A stretch of 64,000 nt of DNA from Candidatus Nanopelagicus abundans. Lineage in GTDB: Bacteria; Actinomycetota; Actinomycetes; Nanopelagicales; Nanopelagicaceae. A model generated the notes under the pieces. The model had not been told where the DNA came from. It did not search any database and saw only the letters and a list, made by a program, of their open reading frames with translations. Below, in pieces: positions 26,180 through 35,197 of the stretch; positions within the stretch are counted from its first letter, which is position 1; each line of letters begins with the position of its first letter. Location: the NCBI RefSeq assembly GCF_002288305.1, contig NZ_CP016779.1, positions 186,001 through 250,000 of the forward strand, in the 5' to 3' direction. The position numbers and the translations under genes were made by a program.

Positions 26180-26359
26180 GTAGAAATTGGCAATAAATTA
26201 ACAAGATTCATTAAATTCCCAGGATGGATCTTTCCAATCGATGATCAGATTACTACCGGAGCATCAATTTGGGGGGTAAGGGCGTTGGCTGAAGCCAAAA
26301 TCACCGTTAATGGGATAATTACTGCGTGTGCGGTGGGGCGTAATTCTCTAATACGATAA
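26180..26359 (+). pseudogene. comF: C-terminal remnant of a ComF-type phosphoribosyltransferase
   Basis: A 59-codon open frame with no usable start codon. It translates to a ComF-like C-terminus: GWIFPIDDQITTGASIWGVR contains the PRPP-binding DDxxTTGA motif, followed by LAEAKITVNGIITACAV, matching the last helix and strand of the family. The upstream ~150 residues of a normal ComF are missing, because mtrB ends at 26166 and an in-frame stop lies just before 26180. In mycobacteria the order is mtrB-lpqB-Rv3243c-comF-hpf-secA1, so this fragment sits exactly where comF is expected. Confidence 0.75.
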
Positions 26360-26410
26360 GCCACTCAGTATTTAGTCAATTCAAAAATTAGACACCAGTG
26401 GAGGCGCCTT

Positions 26411-29071
26411 GTGGGTTTATTAGACAAAATCTTGCGTGCTGGTGAAGGACGAGCTATTAAAGAGCTTGCAAAAATTTCAGTACAAGTTAATAAATTCGAA
26501 CAAGAAGTTTCATCCTTAGATGATCAATCACTACGTGCTAAAACAGATAGTTTTAAAGAGCGTGTTAGTAAAGGTGAAACTTTAGATTCAATTTTGCCGG
26601 AAGTTTTTGCTGTTGTAAGAGAAGCTGCAAGACGCACGTTAGGACAACGTCATTACGATGTTCAGTTAATGGGTGGCGCCGCACTTCATAAAGGAAATAT
26701 TGCAGAGATGAAAACTGGTGAAGGAAAAACTTTAGTTTCAACATTACCAGCATATTTAAATGCTCTTACTGGTAAAGGTGTTCATATAGTTACCGTAAAT
26801 GATTATTTAGCAGAGCGTGATAGTGAATGGATGGGACGTGTTCATCGCTTTTTAGGTCTTAAAGTTGGAGTGATTCTTGCAAGCATGTCACCGGCTGAGC
26901 GACGAGAGGCATATGCAGCTGATATCACCTACGGAACAAATAATGAGTTTGGCTTTGATTATTTAAGAGACAACATGTCATGGTCATTGGCTGATTGTGT
27001 TCAAAGATCACATAATTTTGCAATTGTTGATGAGGTTGACTCGATTTTAATCGATGAGGCAAGAACACCTTTAATCATTTCTGGACCAGCTGATAAAGCA
27101 ACTAAATGGTATGTCGAATTTGCAAATATTGTTGCAAGACTAAACCGAGATATTCATTATGAAGTAGATGAGAAAAAGCGAACAGTTGGTATTTTAGATG
27201 AGGGAGTTAGTAGGGTTGAAGAAGCGCTAGATATAAATAATTTATATGAATCAGCTAATACTCCAATGATTGGGTATTTAAACAATGCGATTAAGGCCAA
27301 AGAGTTGTTTAAACGAGATAAAGATTATGTAGTAATGAATGGTGAATTATTAATTGTTGATGAGCACACCGGTCGAATGTTGTCAGGGCGGCGATATAGC
27401 GAAGGACTTCACCAATCCCTTGAGGCAAAAGAACGTATTGAGATTCAGGATGAAAATCAGACCCTAGCCACAATTACTCTACAAAATTACTTCCGCCTCT
27501 ATAAAAAGCTAAGCGGTATGACAGGTACGGCTATGACAGAGGCCTCTGAATTTATGCAGATTTATAAACTAGGTGTGATTCCAATTCCAACTAATAAAAA
27601 AATGCAACGTATTGATCAATCTGATTTAATTTATAAATCTGAAGTAGGTAAATTTACTGCTGTAGCTGAAGATATTGCTGCACGACATAAAAAAGGCCAG
27701 CCCGTATTAGTCGGAACAGTTAGCGTTGAAAAATCTGAGGAGCTATCGGCAATTCTAAAACGCCGTGGTATCGCCCATGAAGTATTAAATGCTAAGCAAC
27801 ATGAACGTGAAGCTGCAATTATTGCAAGAGCTGGAACAGTTAGCGCTGTAACTGTTGCAACTAATATGGCAGGCCGTGGTACTGACATTATGCTGGGTGG
27901 AAATCCTGAATTTATGGCTGATTTTGAATTACAACGCCAAGGATTAAATCCTGTAGAAACTCCAGAAGATTATGAAAAAGCTTGGCCTGCTGAAATCACT
28001 AAGCAAAAAGAATCAGTTGCAAAAGAACACGAAACGGTAGTTTCACTAGGTGGACTTTATGTTTTAGGAACAGAGCGCCATGAATCTAGGAGAATTGATA
28101 ATCAGTTAAGAGGTAGATCTGGTCGCCAAGGAGATCCTGGTGAGTCAAGATTTTATTTATCATTACAAGATGAACTAATGCGCAGATTTAACTCTGGATT
28201 AGTTGAGCGATTCTTAGGAGCAGCTGGCATGCCGGAGGAGACTCCACTGGAATCAAAAATTGTTAGTAATGCAATTAAATCCGCACAGACTCAGGTTGAA
28301 TCACTAAACTTTGAAATGCGCAAGAATGTTTTAAAGTATGACGATGTAATGAATAAACAGCGTGAAGTTGTTTACTCAGAGCGCCGTGAAGTACTTGAAG
28401 GCGCTGATATTAAAGACTTAGTGCGTAAATTTTTAGACGAAACTGTCACCGCCTACGTTGACGCTGCGACTGCTTCTGGTGTGGCTGAAGATTGGGATCT
28501 AGAAACTCTATGGGTAGCTCTAAAGGGATTATTTCCGATCTCATTCACTGTAGAAGAGTTGTTAAATGAAATCGGTGGAGCCTCATCTTTAGATAGTGAA
28601 TTCTTACTTGACCGGATCTTAACTGAGGCAAATTTGGCTTATGAAAAGCGAGAGAGTGAACTTTCTTCAGCAGTAATGCGAGAGCTTGAGCGAAAGATAT
28701 TACTATCGGTATTAGATCGAAAATGGCGAGAGCATCTTTATGAAATGGATTACCTACAAGAAGGAATTGGTTTACGCGCTATGGCGCAGCGAGATCCACT
28801 TGTTGAGTACCAGCGAGAAGGATTTGATTTATTCTCAGCAATGATGGACGCAATTAAAGAAGAGTTAGTTAGTTACTTATTTCATGCGGAGGTACAAGTT
28901 GAAGGTGATCAAGTTGGTGCTAAGGGACTTACCCCAACACCAGCACCAGTTACTCAACTTCAATATTCAGCTGCTGAAATTGAATCTACACCAGCAGGTG
29001 GAACTTCTAAAAACGCACCTTGTCCATGTGGTTCTGGTAAAAAATATAAAAGGTGTCACGGACAGGCTTAA
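26411..29071 (+). CDS. secA: Preprotein translocase ATPase SecA
   Basis: An 886-residue motor of the Sec pathway. [20 protein letters not shown] is Walker [21 protein letters not shown] the DEAD-like box, [14 protein letters not shown] and [15 protein letters not shown] the second helicase domain, and the C-terminal [15 protein letters not shown] the zinc-binding SEC-C motif. The GTG start follows a gtggaggcg Shine-Dalgarno. The ~240-base upstream region holds the comF remnant rather than a dedicated leader gene. Confidence 0.97.
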   Translation: MGLLDKILRAGEGRAIKELAKISVQVNKFEQEVSSLDDQSLRAKTDSFKERVSKGETLDSILPEVFAVVREAARRTLGQRHYDVQLMGGAALHKGNIAEMKTGEGKTLVSTLPAYLNALTGKGVHIVTVNDYLAERDSEWMGRVHRFLGLKVGVILASMSPAERREAYAADITYGTNNEFGFDYLRDNMSWSLADCVQRSHNFAIVDEVDSILIDEARTPLIISGPADKATKWYVEFANIVARLNRDIHYEVDEKKRTVGILDEGVSRVEEALDINNLYESANTPMIGYLNNAIKAKELFKRDKDYVVMNGELLIVDEHTGRMLSGRRYSEGLHQSLEAKERIEIQDENQTLATITLQNYFRLYKKLSGMTGTAMTEASEFMQIYKLGVIPIPTNKKMQRIDQSDLIYKSEVGKFTAVAEDIAARHKKGQPVLVGTVSVEKSEELSAILKRRGIAHEVLNAKQHEREAAIIARAGTVSAVTVATNMAGRGTDIMLGGNPEFMADFELQRQGLNPVETPEDYEKAWPAEITKQKESVAKEHETVVSLGGLYVLGTERHESRRIDNQLRGRSGRQGDPGESRFYLSLQDELMRRFNSGLVERFLGAAGMPEETPLESKIVSNAIKSAQTQVESLNFEMRKNVLKYDDVMNKQREVVYSERREVLEGADIKDLVRKFLDETVTAYVDAATASGVAEDWDLETLWVALKGLFPISFTVEELLNEIGGASSLDSEFLLDRILTEANLAYEKRESELSSAVMRELERKILLSVLDRKWREHLYEMDYLQEGIGLRAMAQRDPLVEYQREGFDLFSAMMDAIKEELVSYLFHAEVQVEGDQVGAKGLTPTPAPVTQLQYSAAEIESTPAGGTSKNAPCPCGSGKKYKRCHGQA

Positions 29072-29147
29072 AGTAAACTCAATTAAGTACGAACCTATAT
29101 TTTTTTGCTAACTTCTTCAAAAGTAGTACTACCTCTACCATTGGCCC

Positions 29148-30614
29148 ATGGCCACCTTCATCGAGTTAATCTCAGATAACTCAAAACTAACCCCTGATCA
29201 AGTTGATCATCTTGAGCAATTAGTTGCCGAGTGGCGTTTGCTAGCAGATTTATCTTTTGCAGATTTAGTTTTATGGCTACCAATTAGAAAAGATGAAAAA
29301 TCTTGGCCAGTTGGCTACATAGCAATAGCACAAATACGCCCAACAACTGCCGCTACTGTATTTAGTAATGATTTAATTGGATCAACAATTGACTGGGGAG
29401 TAAGACAAAAGATTGATCAAGCTTTATCAGAGAGTGAAATAGTAAGAGATACTGCGCCCGAACTTGTTGGCGAGATAATGATTAAAGAAGAAAGTATTCC
29501 AGTCATTTTTGAAGGCAAAACCTTAGCCGTTATTTCAAGACATCGGAATGCAGATCTAATGCGGCTTCCATCTAAGCTTGAATTAAATTATCGCGAAATT
29601 GCTCACAAAATATTTCGGATGGTTACCGAAGGAAGTTTTCCAATCCGTAATAGTATTTATAACTCTGAGTCAACTCCCAGAGTTGGTGATGGATTAATTA
29701 GGTTAGATGCCAATGGAATAATTTTTTTCGCAAGCCCAAATGCGCGCTCAGCATTATCTAGAGTTGGCTATCAAAGTGAGATTGAGAAGCAAAATCTAGG
29801 TGAGGTATTTGCAAGCCTTGCTAAAGGTAATACGCAACCAACTGATGAATCTTGGCAAACATTACTTAGCGGAAAGTTTTTGCGCAGAACAGAGTATGAA
29901 AGTACTGACGGTGTACTTGATATTTTAGTAATCCCATTAATTGAGGCGGGAGATCGAATTGGTGCAATCGTTTTACTTCATAATGTTACTGAGCTACGAA
30001 ATCGTGATCGTGCATTAATTACTAAAGATGCAACAATTAAAGAGATTCATCATCGAGTTAAAAATAATCTACAAACAGTCTCAGCACTACTGCGCCTGCA
30101 ATCGAGGCGGGTGGAGGATCCAGTTGCTAGTGCTGCACTATCAGAGGCGGTAAGAAGAGTTGCTTCTATTGCTCTAGTTCATGAAACCTTATCTAACCAA
30201 TCAACTGAGTCAGTGGAGTTTGATCAAGTTTTTGATCAGATAGTTAAGAACTCAATTGAGCTAAATCCTAGGAAAATTAACTTTACAAAGATAGGCAGTT
30301 TTGGAGCTTTTGATTCTAAAGTCGCAACTGCTCTCTCCTTAGTAGTAACTGAATTAATTCATAACTCACTTGAGCATGGATTAAGTGAAGTGGGCGATGA
30401 GCTAAGTGTTGAAATAGTAAAAAAGGGTAATAATTACACGGTCGCAGTTTGCGATAACGGAGCTGGCTTACCCACTGATTTTAATCTAGAGAAATCCGCT
30501 AATTTAGGTCTTCAGATTGCTAATACTCTTACTAAAAACGAATTAAATGGAAGTATAAAATTATTTAGAGATGGTGATTTAACAAAAGGTGAAGTAACTT
30601 TTAAAGCTAATTAA
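29148..30614 (+). CDS. pdtaS: PdtaS-type cytosolic sensor histidine kinase (HisKA_2)
   Basis: 488 residues without membrane segments. An N-terminal GAF-like domain (~1-150) is followed by a PAS-like region (~180-285), then the HisKA_2 dimerisation motif TIKEIHHRVKNNLQTVSALL with the phospho-His, and an HWE-type ATPase domain (VVTELIHNSLEHGL, CDNGAGLP, NLGLQIANTL). It matches Rv3220c PdtaS, whose partner PdtaR is an ANTAR antiterminator; none is in view. The convergent whiB1 neighbour is the mycobacterial arrangement. TACCAT ends six bases before the ATG. Confidence 0.9.
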   Translation: MATFIELISDNSKLTPDQVDHLEQLVAEWRLLADLSFADLVLWLPIRKDEKSWPVGYIAIAQIRPTTAATVFSNDLIGSTIDWGVRQKIDQALSESEIVRDTAPELVGEIMIKEESIPVIFEGKTLAVISRHRNADLMRLPSKLELNYREIAHKIFRMVTEGSFPIRNSIYNSESTPRVGDGLIRLDANGIIFFASPNARSALSRVGYQSEIEKQNLGEVFASLAKGNTQPTDESWQTLLSGKFLRRTEYESTDGVLDILVIPLIEAGDRIGAIVLLHNVTELRNRDRALITKDATIKEIHHRVKNNLQTVSALLRLQSRRVEDPVASAALSEAVRRVASIALVHETLSNQSTESVEFDQVFDQIVKNSIELNPRKINFTKIGSFGAFDSKVATALSLVVTELIHNSLEHGLSEVGDELSVEIVKKGNNYTVAVCDNGAGLPTDFNLEKSANLGLQIANTLTKNELNGSIKLFRDGDLTKGEVTFKAN

Positions 30615-30880
30615 AAAGTATTTTGGTTTTCGATCTGCCTTGCTCGATTACGAGCAGCTCTTCGTTTCATAGCACGTCGCTCATCTTCAGATAAGCCTCC
30701 CCAAACACCAGCATCTTGACCACTTTCAAGTGCCCAAGCAAGGCATGGATCTTTAACCGAACATCTATTACAAATCTTTTTAGCCTCTTCAATTTGAGCT
30801 AATGCAGGACCGGTGTTGCCGACTGGAAAGAAAACCTCTGGATCTTCTTCGCGACAAGCAGCTTCATGTCGCCAATCCAT
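30611..30880 (-). CDS. whiB1: WhiB-family Fe-S regulator, WhiB1-like
   Basis: 89 residues. MDWRHEAACREEDPEVFFP gives the first cluster Cys, AKKICNRCSVKDPCLAWAL the C-x2-C-x5-C, GVWGGLSEDERR the turn, and KRRAARNRARQ the basic tail. WhiB1 carries a nitric-oxide-sensitive 4Fe-4S cluster and binds sigma factor A. A strong aaggag lies 11 bases before the ATG. It overlaps the end of pdtaS by four bases convergently, a conserved pairing that supports calling it WhiB1 rather than another paralogue. Confidence 0.93.
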   Translation of the reverse strand: MDWRHEAACREEDPEVFFPVGNTGPALAQIEEAKKICNRCSVKDPCLAWALESGQDAGVWGGLSEDERRAMKRRAARNRARQIENQNTF

Positions 30881-31027
30881 AGGGCAGTCAACTCCTTCAT
30901 GAAAAAAGTAGATTTGTTAAAAACCAGATTTACCTGGGTATTCTCTCCTTAATTTAATTAATACACAAGGATATTTTGATGTGAAGTATAAAAATTTTTA
31001 GAATTCATCTCATTATGAGTAAAGATG

Positions 31028-31099
31028 TGCCCCCGGCAGGATTTGAACCTGCGCACCCGCCTCCGGAGGGCGGTGCTCTATCCCCTGAGCTACGGGGGC
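31028..31099 (-). tRNA. tRNA-Arg (anticodon CCG)
   Basis: On the minus strand the sequence folds as a 72-nt cloverleaf: acceptor GCCCCCG/CGGGGGC, D arm GCTC/GAGC, anticodon stem CCGCC/GGCGG with loop CTCCGGA, T arm CAGG/CCTG with TTCAAAT. The anticodon CCG reads CGG. The discriminator is A and CCA is not encoded. Confidence 0.95.
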
Positions 31100-31204
31100 T
31101 GAATTAACAGCCAACAGATCAAAGGTTATCAGTTGCTTATATAGCAATATTTTTCAAGTGCTTTTGAGATTGCACACATTTAATTTATAAGAGAGAATTA
31201 GCGA

Positions 31205-31738
31205 ATGAGCCACACTGCATATTTTGCAACTGGATGTTTTTGGGGAGCAGAGCGAAGATTTTGGCAATTAGCCGGAGTTATTCAAACTTCAGTCGGATAT
31301 ATGGGTGGAAATAAACCTGATCCAACTTATAAAGAAGTTTGCACTGGCACGACAAATCATGCTGAGATAGTAGAAGTTATTTATGATCCAGATCAGATCT
31401 CTTATGAGAGATTACTAGCTGAATTTTGGGTAATGCATGATCCAACTTCACTAAATAAGCAAGGTGGAGACATTGGTAGTCAATATCGCTCTGCAATATT
31501 TACTACTTCTGCTCAGCAAATGGATAAAACACTTGAAAGTAAAAGTATTTACCAAACAGAGTTAACTAAAAACGGTATGGATGAAATTGTTACACAAATT
31601 TCACCAGCCTCTGGTATTACTTATTGGTTAGCTGAGGAGTATCACCAGAAGTACTTAATTAAGAATCCAAATGGTTATGACTGTCATTCATCAACTGGTG
31701 TCGCCTACCCACTGTTGACATCTAGCACTAATGAATGA
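31205..31738 (+). CDS. msrA: Peptide methionine-(S)-S-oxide reductase MsrA
   Basis: 177 residues. The catalytic motif is ATGCFWGAERRFW near the N-terminus; YMGGNKPDPTYKEVCTGTT and HDPTSLNKQGGDIGSQYRS are family signatures. It repairs the S-epimer of methionine sulfoxide. The gene overlaps msrB by eight bases, so both stereoisomers are handled by one operon. A TATAAG hexamer ~20 bases upstream may be its promoter -10. Confidence 0.96.
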   Translation: MSHTAYFATGCFWGAERRFWQLAGVIQTSVGYMGGNKPDPTYKEVCTGTTNHAEIVEVIYDPDQISYERLLAEFWVMHDPTSLNKQGGDIGSQYRSAIFTTSAQQMDKTLESKSIYQTELTKNGMDEIVTQISPASGITYWLAEEYHQKYLIKNPNGYDCHSSTGVAYPLLTSSTNE

Positions 31739-32171
31739 AATAACACCGATTAATTCCAATGGGAATCCCTACCCAATTAAAGTTGATGAGGATGAATTAA
31801 AAAAACGGGTTGACCCACTTTCATATGCTGTGCTTAGAAAAGCTGCAACTGAAACTGCCTTCACAGGTGAATACACCGATAGCGAAATAATTGGGGTCTA
31901 TAAGTGCAAGGCATGTAGCGCGGAACTATTTAGATCAGAGACAAAGTTTCATTCTGGTTGTGGGTGGCCTTCATTTTATGCACCAACAGAAAATGATGCA
32001 GTTGAACTAATTGAAGATCGCTCACTTTTCCCAAGAGTTAGAACCGAGGTTAGGTGCGCAGGCTGTGGTTCACACCTTGGCCACGTCTTTACGGGTGAAG
32101 GGTATGCGGTCCCAACCGATCAAAGATGGTGTATTAATTCGGTAGCGCTAGTGCTGGAATCGAAAAACTAG
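31731..32171 (+). CDS. msrB: Peptide methionine-(R)-S-oxide reductase MsrB
   Basis: 146 residues. Zinc-binding CKAC and CAGC pairs flank the fold, CGWPSFYAPTE is the substrate-binding segment, GSHLGHVF follows, and RWCINSVAL holds the catalytic cysteine (selenocysteine in animal forms). It reduces the R-epimer of methionine sulfoxide. The start overlaps the msrA end by eight bases, indicating translational coupling. Confidence 0.96.
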   Translation: MNEITPINSNGNPYPIKVDEDELKKRVDPLSYAVLRKAATETAFTGEYTDSEIIGVYKCKACSAELFRSETKFHSGCGWPSFYAPTENDAVELIEDRSLFPRVRTEVRCAGCGSHLGHVFTGEGYAVPTDQRWCINSVALVLESKN

Positions 32172-32200
32172 TTACACCTTAATGAGTTAGGCTCTAACCT

Positions 32201-33334
32201 ATGAGTAACGATAATGATTGGGAAAAGTTAACTACCGAATCTAAGGTTGTTTCTGTAGGTAGGCCAGTTAAAAAACCAGACGGTGGTCTTAATCCACCTA
32301 TTGCACTTAATTCAACTTTTCATACCGGTGGCCCAATTGGTTATGCAAGATCTGGTAACGAAACATGGAGTGCACTAGAGGATGCAATCTCATCCCTTGA
32401 AGGTGGAAAAACTTTAATCTTCTCATCTGGCATGGCAGCAATTGGAGCCATACTTTCAATATTACCAAGTAAGGCAATAATTGTTGCAGCAAAAAATGGT
32501 TATCAAGGAACGACTACTTTGTTAAAAAATCTACATGATAATGGAAAACTTACAGTTAGGTTTGTAGATGTTGCTAATACCAAAGAAGTATTAGCTGCTA
32601 TACCAGGTGCAAAAATAGTTCATTTAGAATCACCTGTAAATCCATTACTTGATGTCGCAGATTTGCCACAATTAATTAAGTTTGCAAAAGATTCCAGTTG
32701 CTTGGTATCTATTGATAACACTTTTGCAACTCCAATGAATCAAAATCCACTAGCAATGGGCGCAGATATATGTATGCATTCTGTAACTAAATACTTATCT
32801 GGCCATAGTGATGTGCTTTTAGGTTCACTTAGTACGAAAGATTCAGAACTTTATTCAAGCCTAGAGCAGGCTCGAAAATATGGTGGCGCAATTGCTGGTC
32901 CATTTGAGGCTTGGTTGGCACTTCGCGGAATTAGAACATTTGCTATTCGTATGCAACGCTCACAAGAAAATGCACTAGAACTTGCTAAGCGATTAGCTAA
33001 TGATCCTAGGGTTAGCAAAGTTCGCTATCCAGGCTTGGCTAGCGATCCAAATCATGAACTAGCAAAATCATTTATGAAAGGTTTTGGCGCAATGATCTCA
33101 TTTGAGCCAATTGGAACCCCTGATCAGGTTGATCTAATGTGTGATTCAGCTAAATTAATTACCAATGCAACCTCTTTAGGTGGTGTTGAATCTATCTGGG
33201 AGCGCCGGCGTAGATGGGCAACTGAGAGTGAAACAATTCCAGAGAATCTAGTTCGTTTTTCAGTTGGAATCGAAAATGTTGATGATTTATGGTCAGATAT
33301 TAAATCTGCTTTTGACGCCGCAAAAATTAGCTAA
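32201..33334 (+). CDS. Cys/Met-metabolism PLP enzyme (cystathionine gamma-synthase/lyase family)
   Basis: 377 residues. The PLP lysine lies in HSVTKYLSGHSDVLLG; IFSSGMAAIGAIL is the cofactor phosphate region and SIDNTFATPMNQNPL precedes it. Family members catalyse cystathionine formation or beta/gamma-elimination; residues alone do not separate synthase from lyase here. A TAGGCT hexamer seven bases before the ATG suggests an independent leaderless promoter. The GNAT gene follows with no gap. The location after msrAB gives a loose sulfur-amino-acid theme. Confidence 0.85.
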   Translation: MSNDNDWEKLTTESKVVSVGRPVKKPDGGLNPPIALNSTFHTGGPIGYARSGNETWSALEDAISSLEGGKTLIFSSGMAAIGAILSILPSKAIIVAAKNGYQGTTTLLKNLHDNGKLTVRFVDVANTKEVLAAIPGAKIVHLESPVNPLLDVADLPQLIKFAKDSSCLVSIDNTFATPMNQNPLAMGADICMHSVTKYLSGHSDVLLGSLSTKDSELYSSLEQARKYGGAIAGPFEAWLALRGIRTFAIRMQRSQENALELAKRLANDPRVSKVRYPGLASDPNHELAKSFMKGFGAMISFEPIGTPDQVDLMCDSAKLITNATSLGGVESIWERRRRWATESETIPENLVRFSVGIENVDDLWSDIKSAFDAAKIS

Positions 33335-33820
33335 ATGTCAGTAGTAATTCGACCTGCCACAGTCGGTGATCTGGCAGATATATTTCGATTTATCCACGCC
33401 CTTGCCGAGTATGAAAAGGCACCAAATGAGGTGCTTCTTTCAACTACTGATTTAGAGCAATCATTTTTTGGTGTAAACCCACAGGTCTACTGTCTGCTTT
33501 CTGAATTAGACGGAGTAGTAACAGGTATTGCAATCTGGCACCTAAATTACTCAACCTGGCTGGGCAAGCACGGTATGTATTTAGAGGATCTATTTGTTGA
33601 CCCAAAGTATCGAGGCAGCGGCCACGGCAAGGCATTACTTGTAAGGCTGGCACAGATTTGTATTGAAAAGGATTACCCAAGATTTCAGTGGTGGGTTCTA
33701 GATTGGAATGATCTAGCAATTGATTTCTATAAATCACTTGGGGCCCAACCTATGGATGAGTGGACTGTCTTTCGCCTTACTGGGAATTCACTTAAAAAAC
33801 TGGCCTCGGAAGGTTATTAG
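33335..33820 (+). CDS. GNAT-family N-acetyltransferase (diamine acetyltransferase-like)
   Basis: 161 residues. IRPATVGDLADIFRFIHALAEYEKAP and LEDLFVDPKYRGSGHGKALL (the acetyl-CoA pyrophosphate-binding Q/R-x-x-G-x-G/A equivalent) match the spermidine/spermine acetyltransferase-like group, and WWVLDWNDLAIDFYKSLGA is the usual C-terminal motif. The substrate is unproven; a polyamine or thialysine is plausible. The ATG follows directly after the preceding stop. Confidence 0.82.
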   Translation: MSVVIRPATVGDLADIFRFIHALAEYEKAPNEVLLSTTDLEQSFFGVNPQVYCLLSELDGVVTGIAIWHLNYSTWLGKHGMYLEDLFVDPKYRGSGHGKALLVRLAQICIEKDYPRFQWWVLDWNDLAIDFYKSLGAQPMDEWTVFRLTGNSLKKLASEGY

Positions 33821-33856
33821 TTAGCACCGTCGATAAATAAAGAGTAGATTTATCCC

Positions 33857-34006
33857 ATGATCAAAGCCTTTAAAAGACTGATAGCACTATTTGCTGGTGT
33901 GTTAGTTGCTTTTGGCGCGATCAAAACTTTGTTTAATTGGTTAGCCCGCACCGAAAGTGATGAATACGAAGTGTGGAGTGATGAAGAAGAGCGAGAAGAC
34001 GCTTAA
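33857..34006 (+). CDS. 49-residue single-span membrane protein
   Basis: A very short gene. MIKAFKRLIALFAGVLVAFG is a basic N-terminus followed by one hydrophobic helix, and the tail is strongly acidic (ESDEYEVWSDEEEREDA). A TAGATT hexamer ends six bases before the ATG, and the next gene starts at the base after its stop. No family is recognised. Codon structure and the abutting neighbour make it a credible gene rather than a chance frame. Confidence 0.6.
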   Translation: MIKAFKRLIALFAGVLVAFGAIKTLFNWLARTESDEYEVWSDEEEREDA

Positions 34007-34387
34007 TTGAGTAGTGAGTACATTCCCGGCAGTTGCAATATTGGTACTGGAGAAATAAGACGCAGGCAAGCAGTAGCACTATTTGGTCTTTTCTTAACAA
34101 TATTTTCTATAACCACGCTTTTAGCAACAGATCAAAATAAATCTGCCCGTTTATCTATATTCATTCCTGCAATGATTTTTTCAATTGGTTTTATTCAGTC
34201 TAGATCAAAGTTCTGCCTTGCGTATGGCCTTGCTGGTACATTTAATTTTGATCGGTTAGGAAAGATTTCAAAAGTTGGATCTGCTGCCGATCGCACGGCA
34301 GATAGAAAAACAGCGGTTCTAATTTTAATTAAATCTGTTGCGTTAGCAGCATTAATTACAGCAGTATTTTTTGTAATACCCCTATAA
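34007..34387 (+). CDS. Hypothetical membrane protein with EYIPGSCNIG N-terminus
   Basis: 126 residues starting at a TTG directly after the previous stop. A soluble head with EYIPGSCNIGTGEIRRRQA, containing one cysteine, precedes three hydrophobic segments (~25-42, 50-62, 105-125). The head looks conserved in sequence character, but I do not recognise a named domain. Translation is coupled to the 49-residue protein, so they may act as a pair. It converges with the ABC ATPase gene, overlapping by six bases. Confidence 0.6.
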   Translation: MSSEYIPGSCNIGTGEIRRRQAVALFGLFLTIFSITTLLATDQNKSARLSIFIPAMIFSIGFIQSRSKFCLAYGLAGTFNFDRLGKISKVGSAADRTADRKTAVLILIKSVALAALITAVFFVIPL

Positions 34388-35197
34388 ATCTTCATAGCTT
34401 GAGGGCAATTCACCAACATTTAAAAACTTTAAGTATTGCTCAGTAATATCTTCTGGTTTTCCTGAAGCGAGCATTTTACCTTTATGTAGCCAAATTGCTC
34501 GATCACATAATTCATTTAGGGATGAAAGAGCATGTGAGACTATTAATATAGTTCTCGCCTCTGCGCAAAGCTCGCGCATTCGATTAAAGGATTTTTCTTT
34601 AAATGCTGCATCCCCTGCGGAAAGTGCCTCATCTAATAGCAAAATGTCAGGTGTCATATTTACGGCAACTGCAAATGCAACTCGAGAGTACATTCCATTG
34701 CTATAAGTTCGAACTGGCATATCAATAAATCCTTCTGGTAAATCTGCAAACTCAGCTATGGAATCTGTTTGTGACTGGATTTCAGATTTGCTCATACCAG
34801 CTGCTAAACCACCTAAAATAATATTATCGCGGCCCGATAAAGCTTTATTAAAGCCAACTCCAAGAGCTAGCAGAGTAGAGATTCTGCCGTTAACTGTGAT
34901 TTGCCCACTAGTTGGCGGCAATATTCCTGCAATTGATCTCATTAATGTTGATTTTCCAGCACCATTTGCGCCAACAATTCCAACAACAGAACCATGGGGA
35001 ATATCTAAACTTAAATTTTTAACCGCTTCTACCGTTCTAGTTCTAACCCGCTCACCTTTACTAGCACGCATGATTGCATTCTTTAAAGTTTTTTTAGACT
35101 CAACATTAATTTTATAACTTATTGACAGATCATTAATTCTAATTGCCAGGTTATCTGGCAATGATTTAGCAGATTTAGATTCGGACAGCAAAGTCAC
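34382..35197 (-). CDS. ABC transporter ATP-binding protein, polysaccharide/teichoic-acid export type
   Basis: 271 residues. VGIVGANGAGKSTLMRSIAG is Walker A, the signature is RTYSNGMYSRVAFAVA and DILLLDEALSAGDAAF is Walker B. The RTYSxGM signature and the post-Walker-B AGDAAFKEK identify the Wzt/TagH/RfbB subfamily that exports undecaprenyl-linked glycans. The C-terminal glycan-recognition domain of long Wzt proteins is absent. The GTG start lies inside the permease gene (23-base overlap), indicating tight coupling. Confidence 0.9.
   Translation of the reverse strand: MTLLSESKSAKSLPDNLAIRINDLSISYKINVESKKTLKNAIMRASKGERVRTRTVEAVKNLSLDIPHGSVVGIVGANGAGKSTLMRSIAGILPPTSGQITVNGRISTLLALGVGFNKALSGRDNIILGGLAAGMSKSEIQSQTDSIAEFADLPEGFIDMPVRTYSNGMYSRVAFAVAVNMTPDILLLDEALSAGDAAFKEKSFNRMRELCAEARTILIVSHALSSLNELCDRAIWLHKGKMLASGKPEDITEQYLKFLNVGELPSSYEDL

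Noticed and set aside
26167-26410. Riboswitch or structured leader of secA
   Set aside because: The sequence translates to a ComF C-terminus with the PRPP motif, which explains most of the interval.
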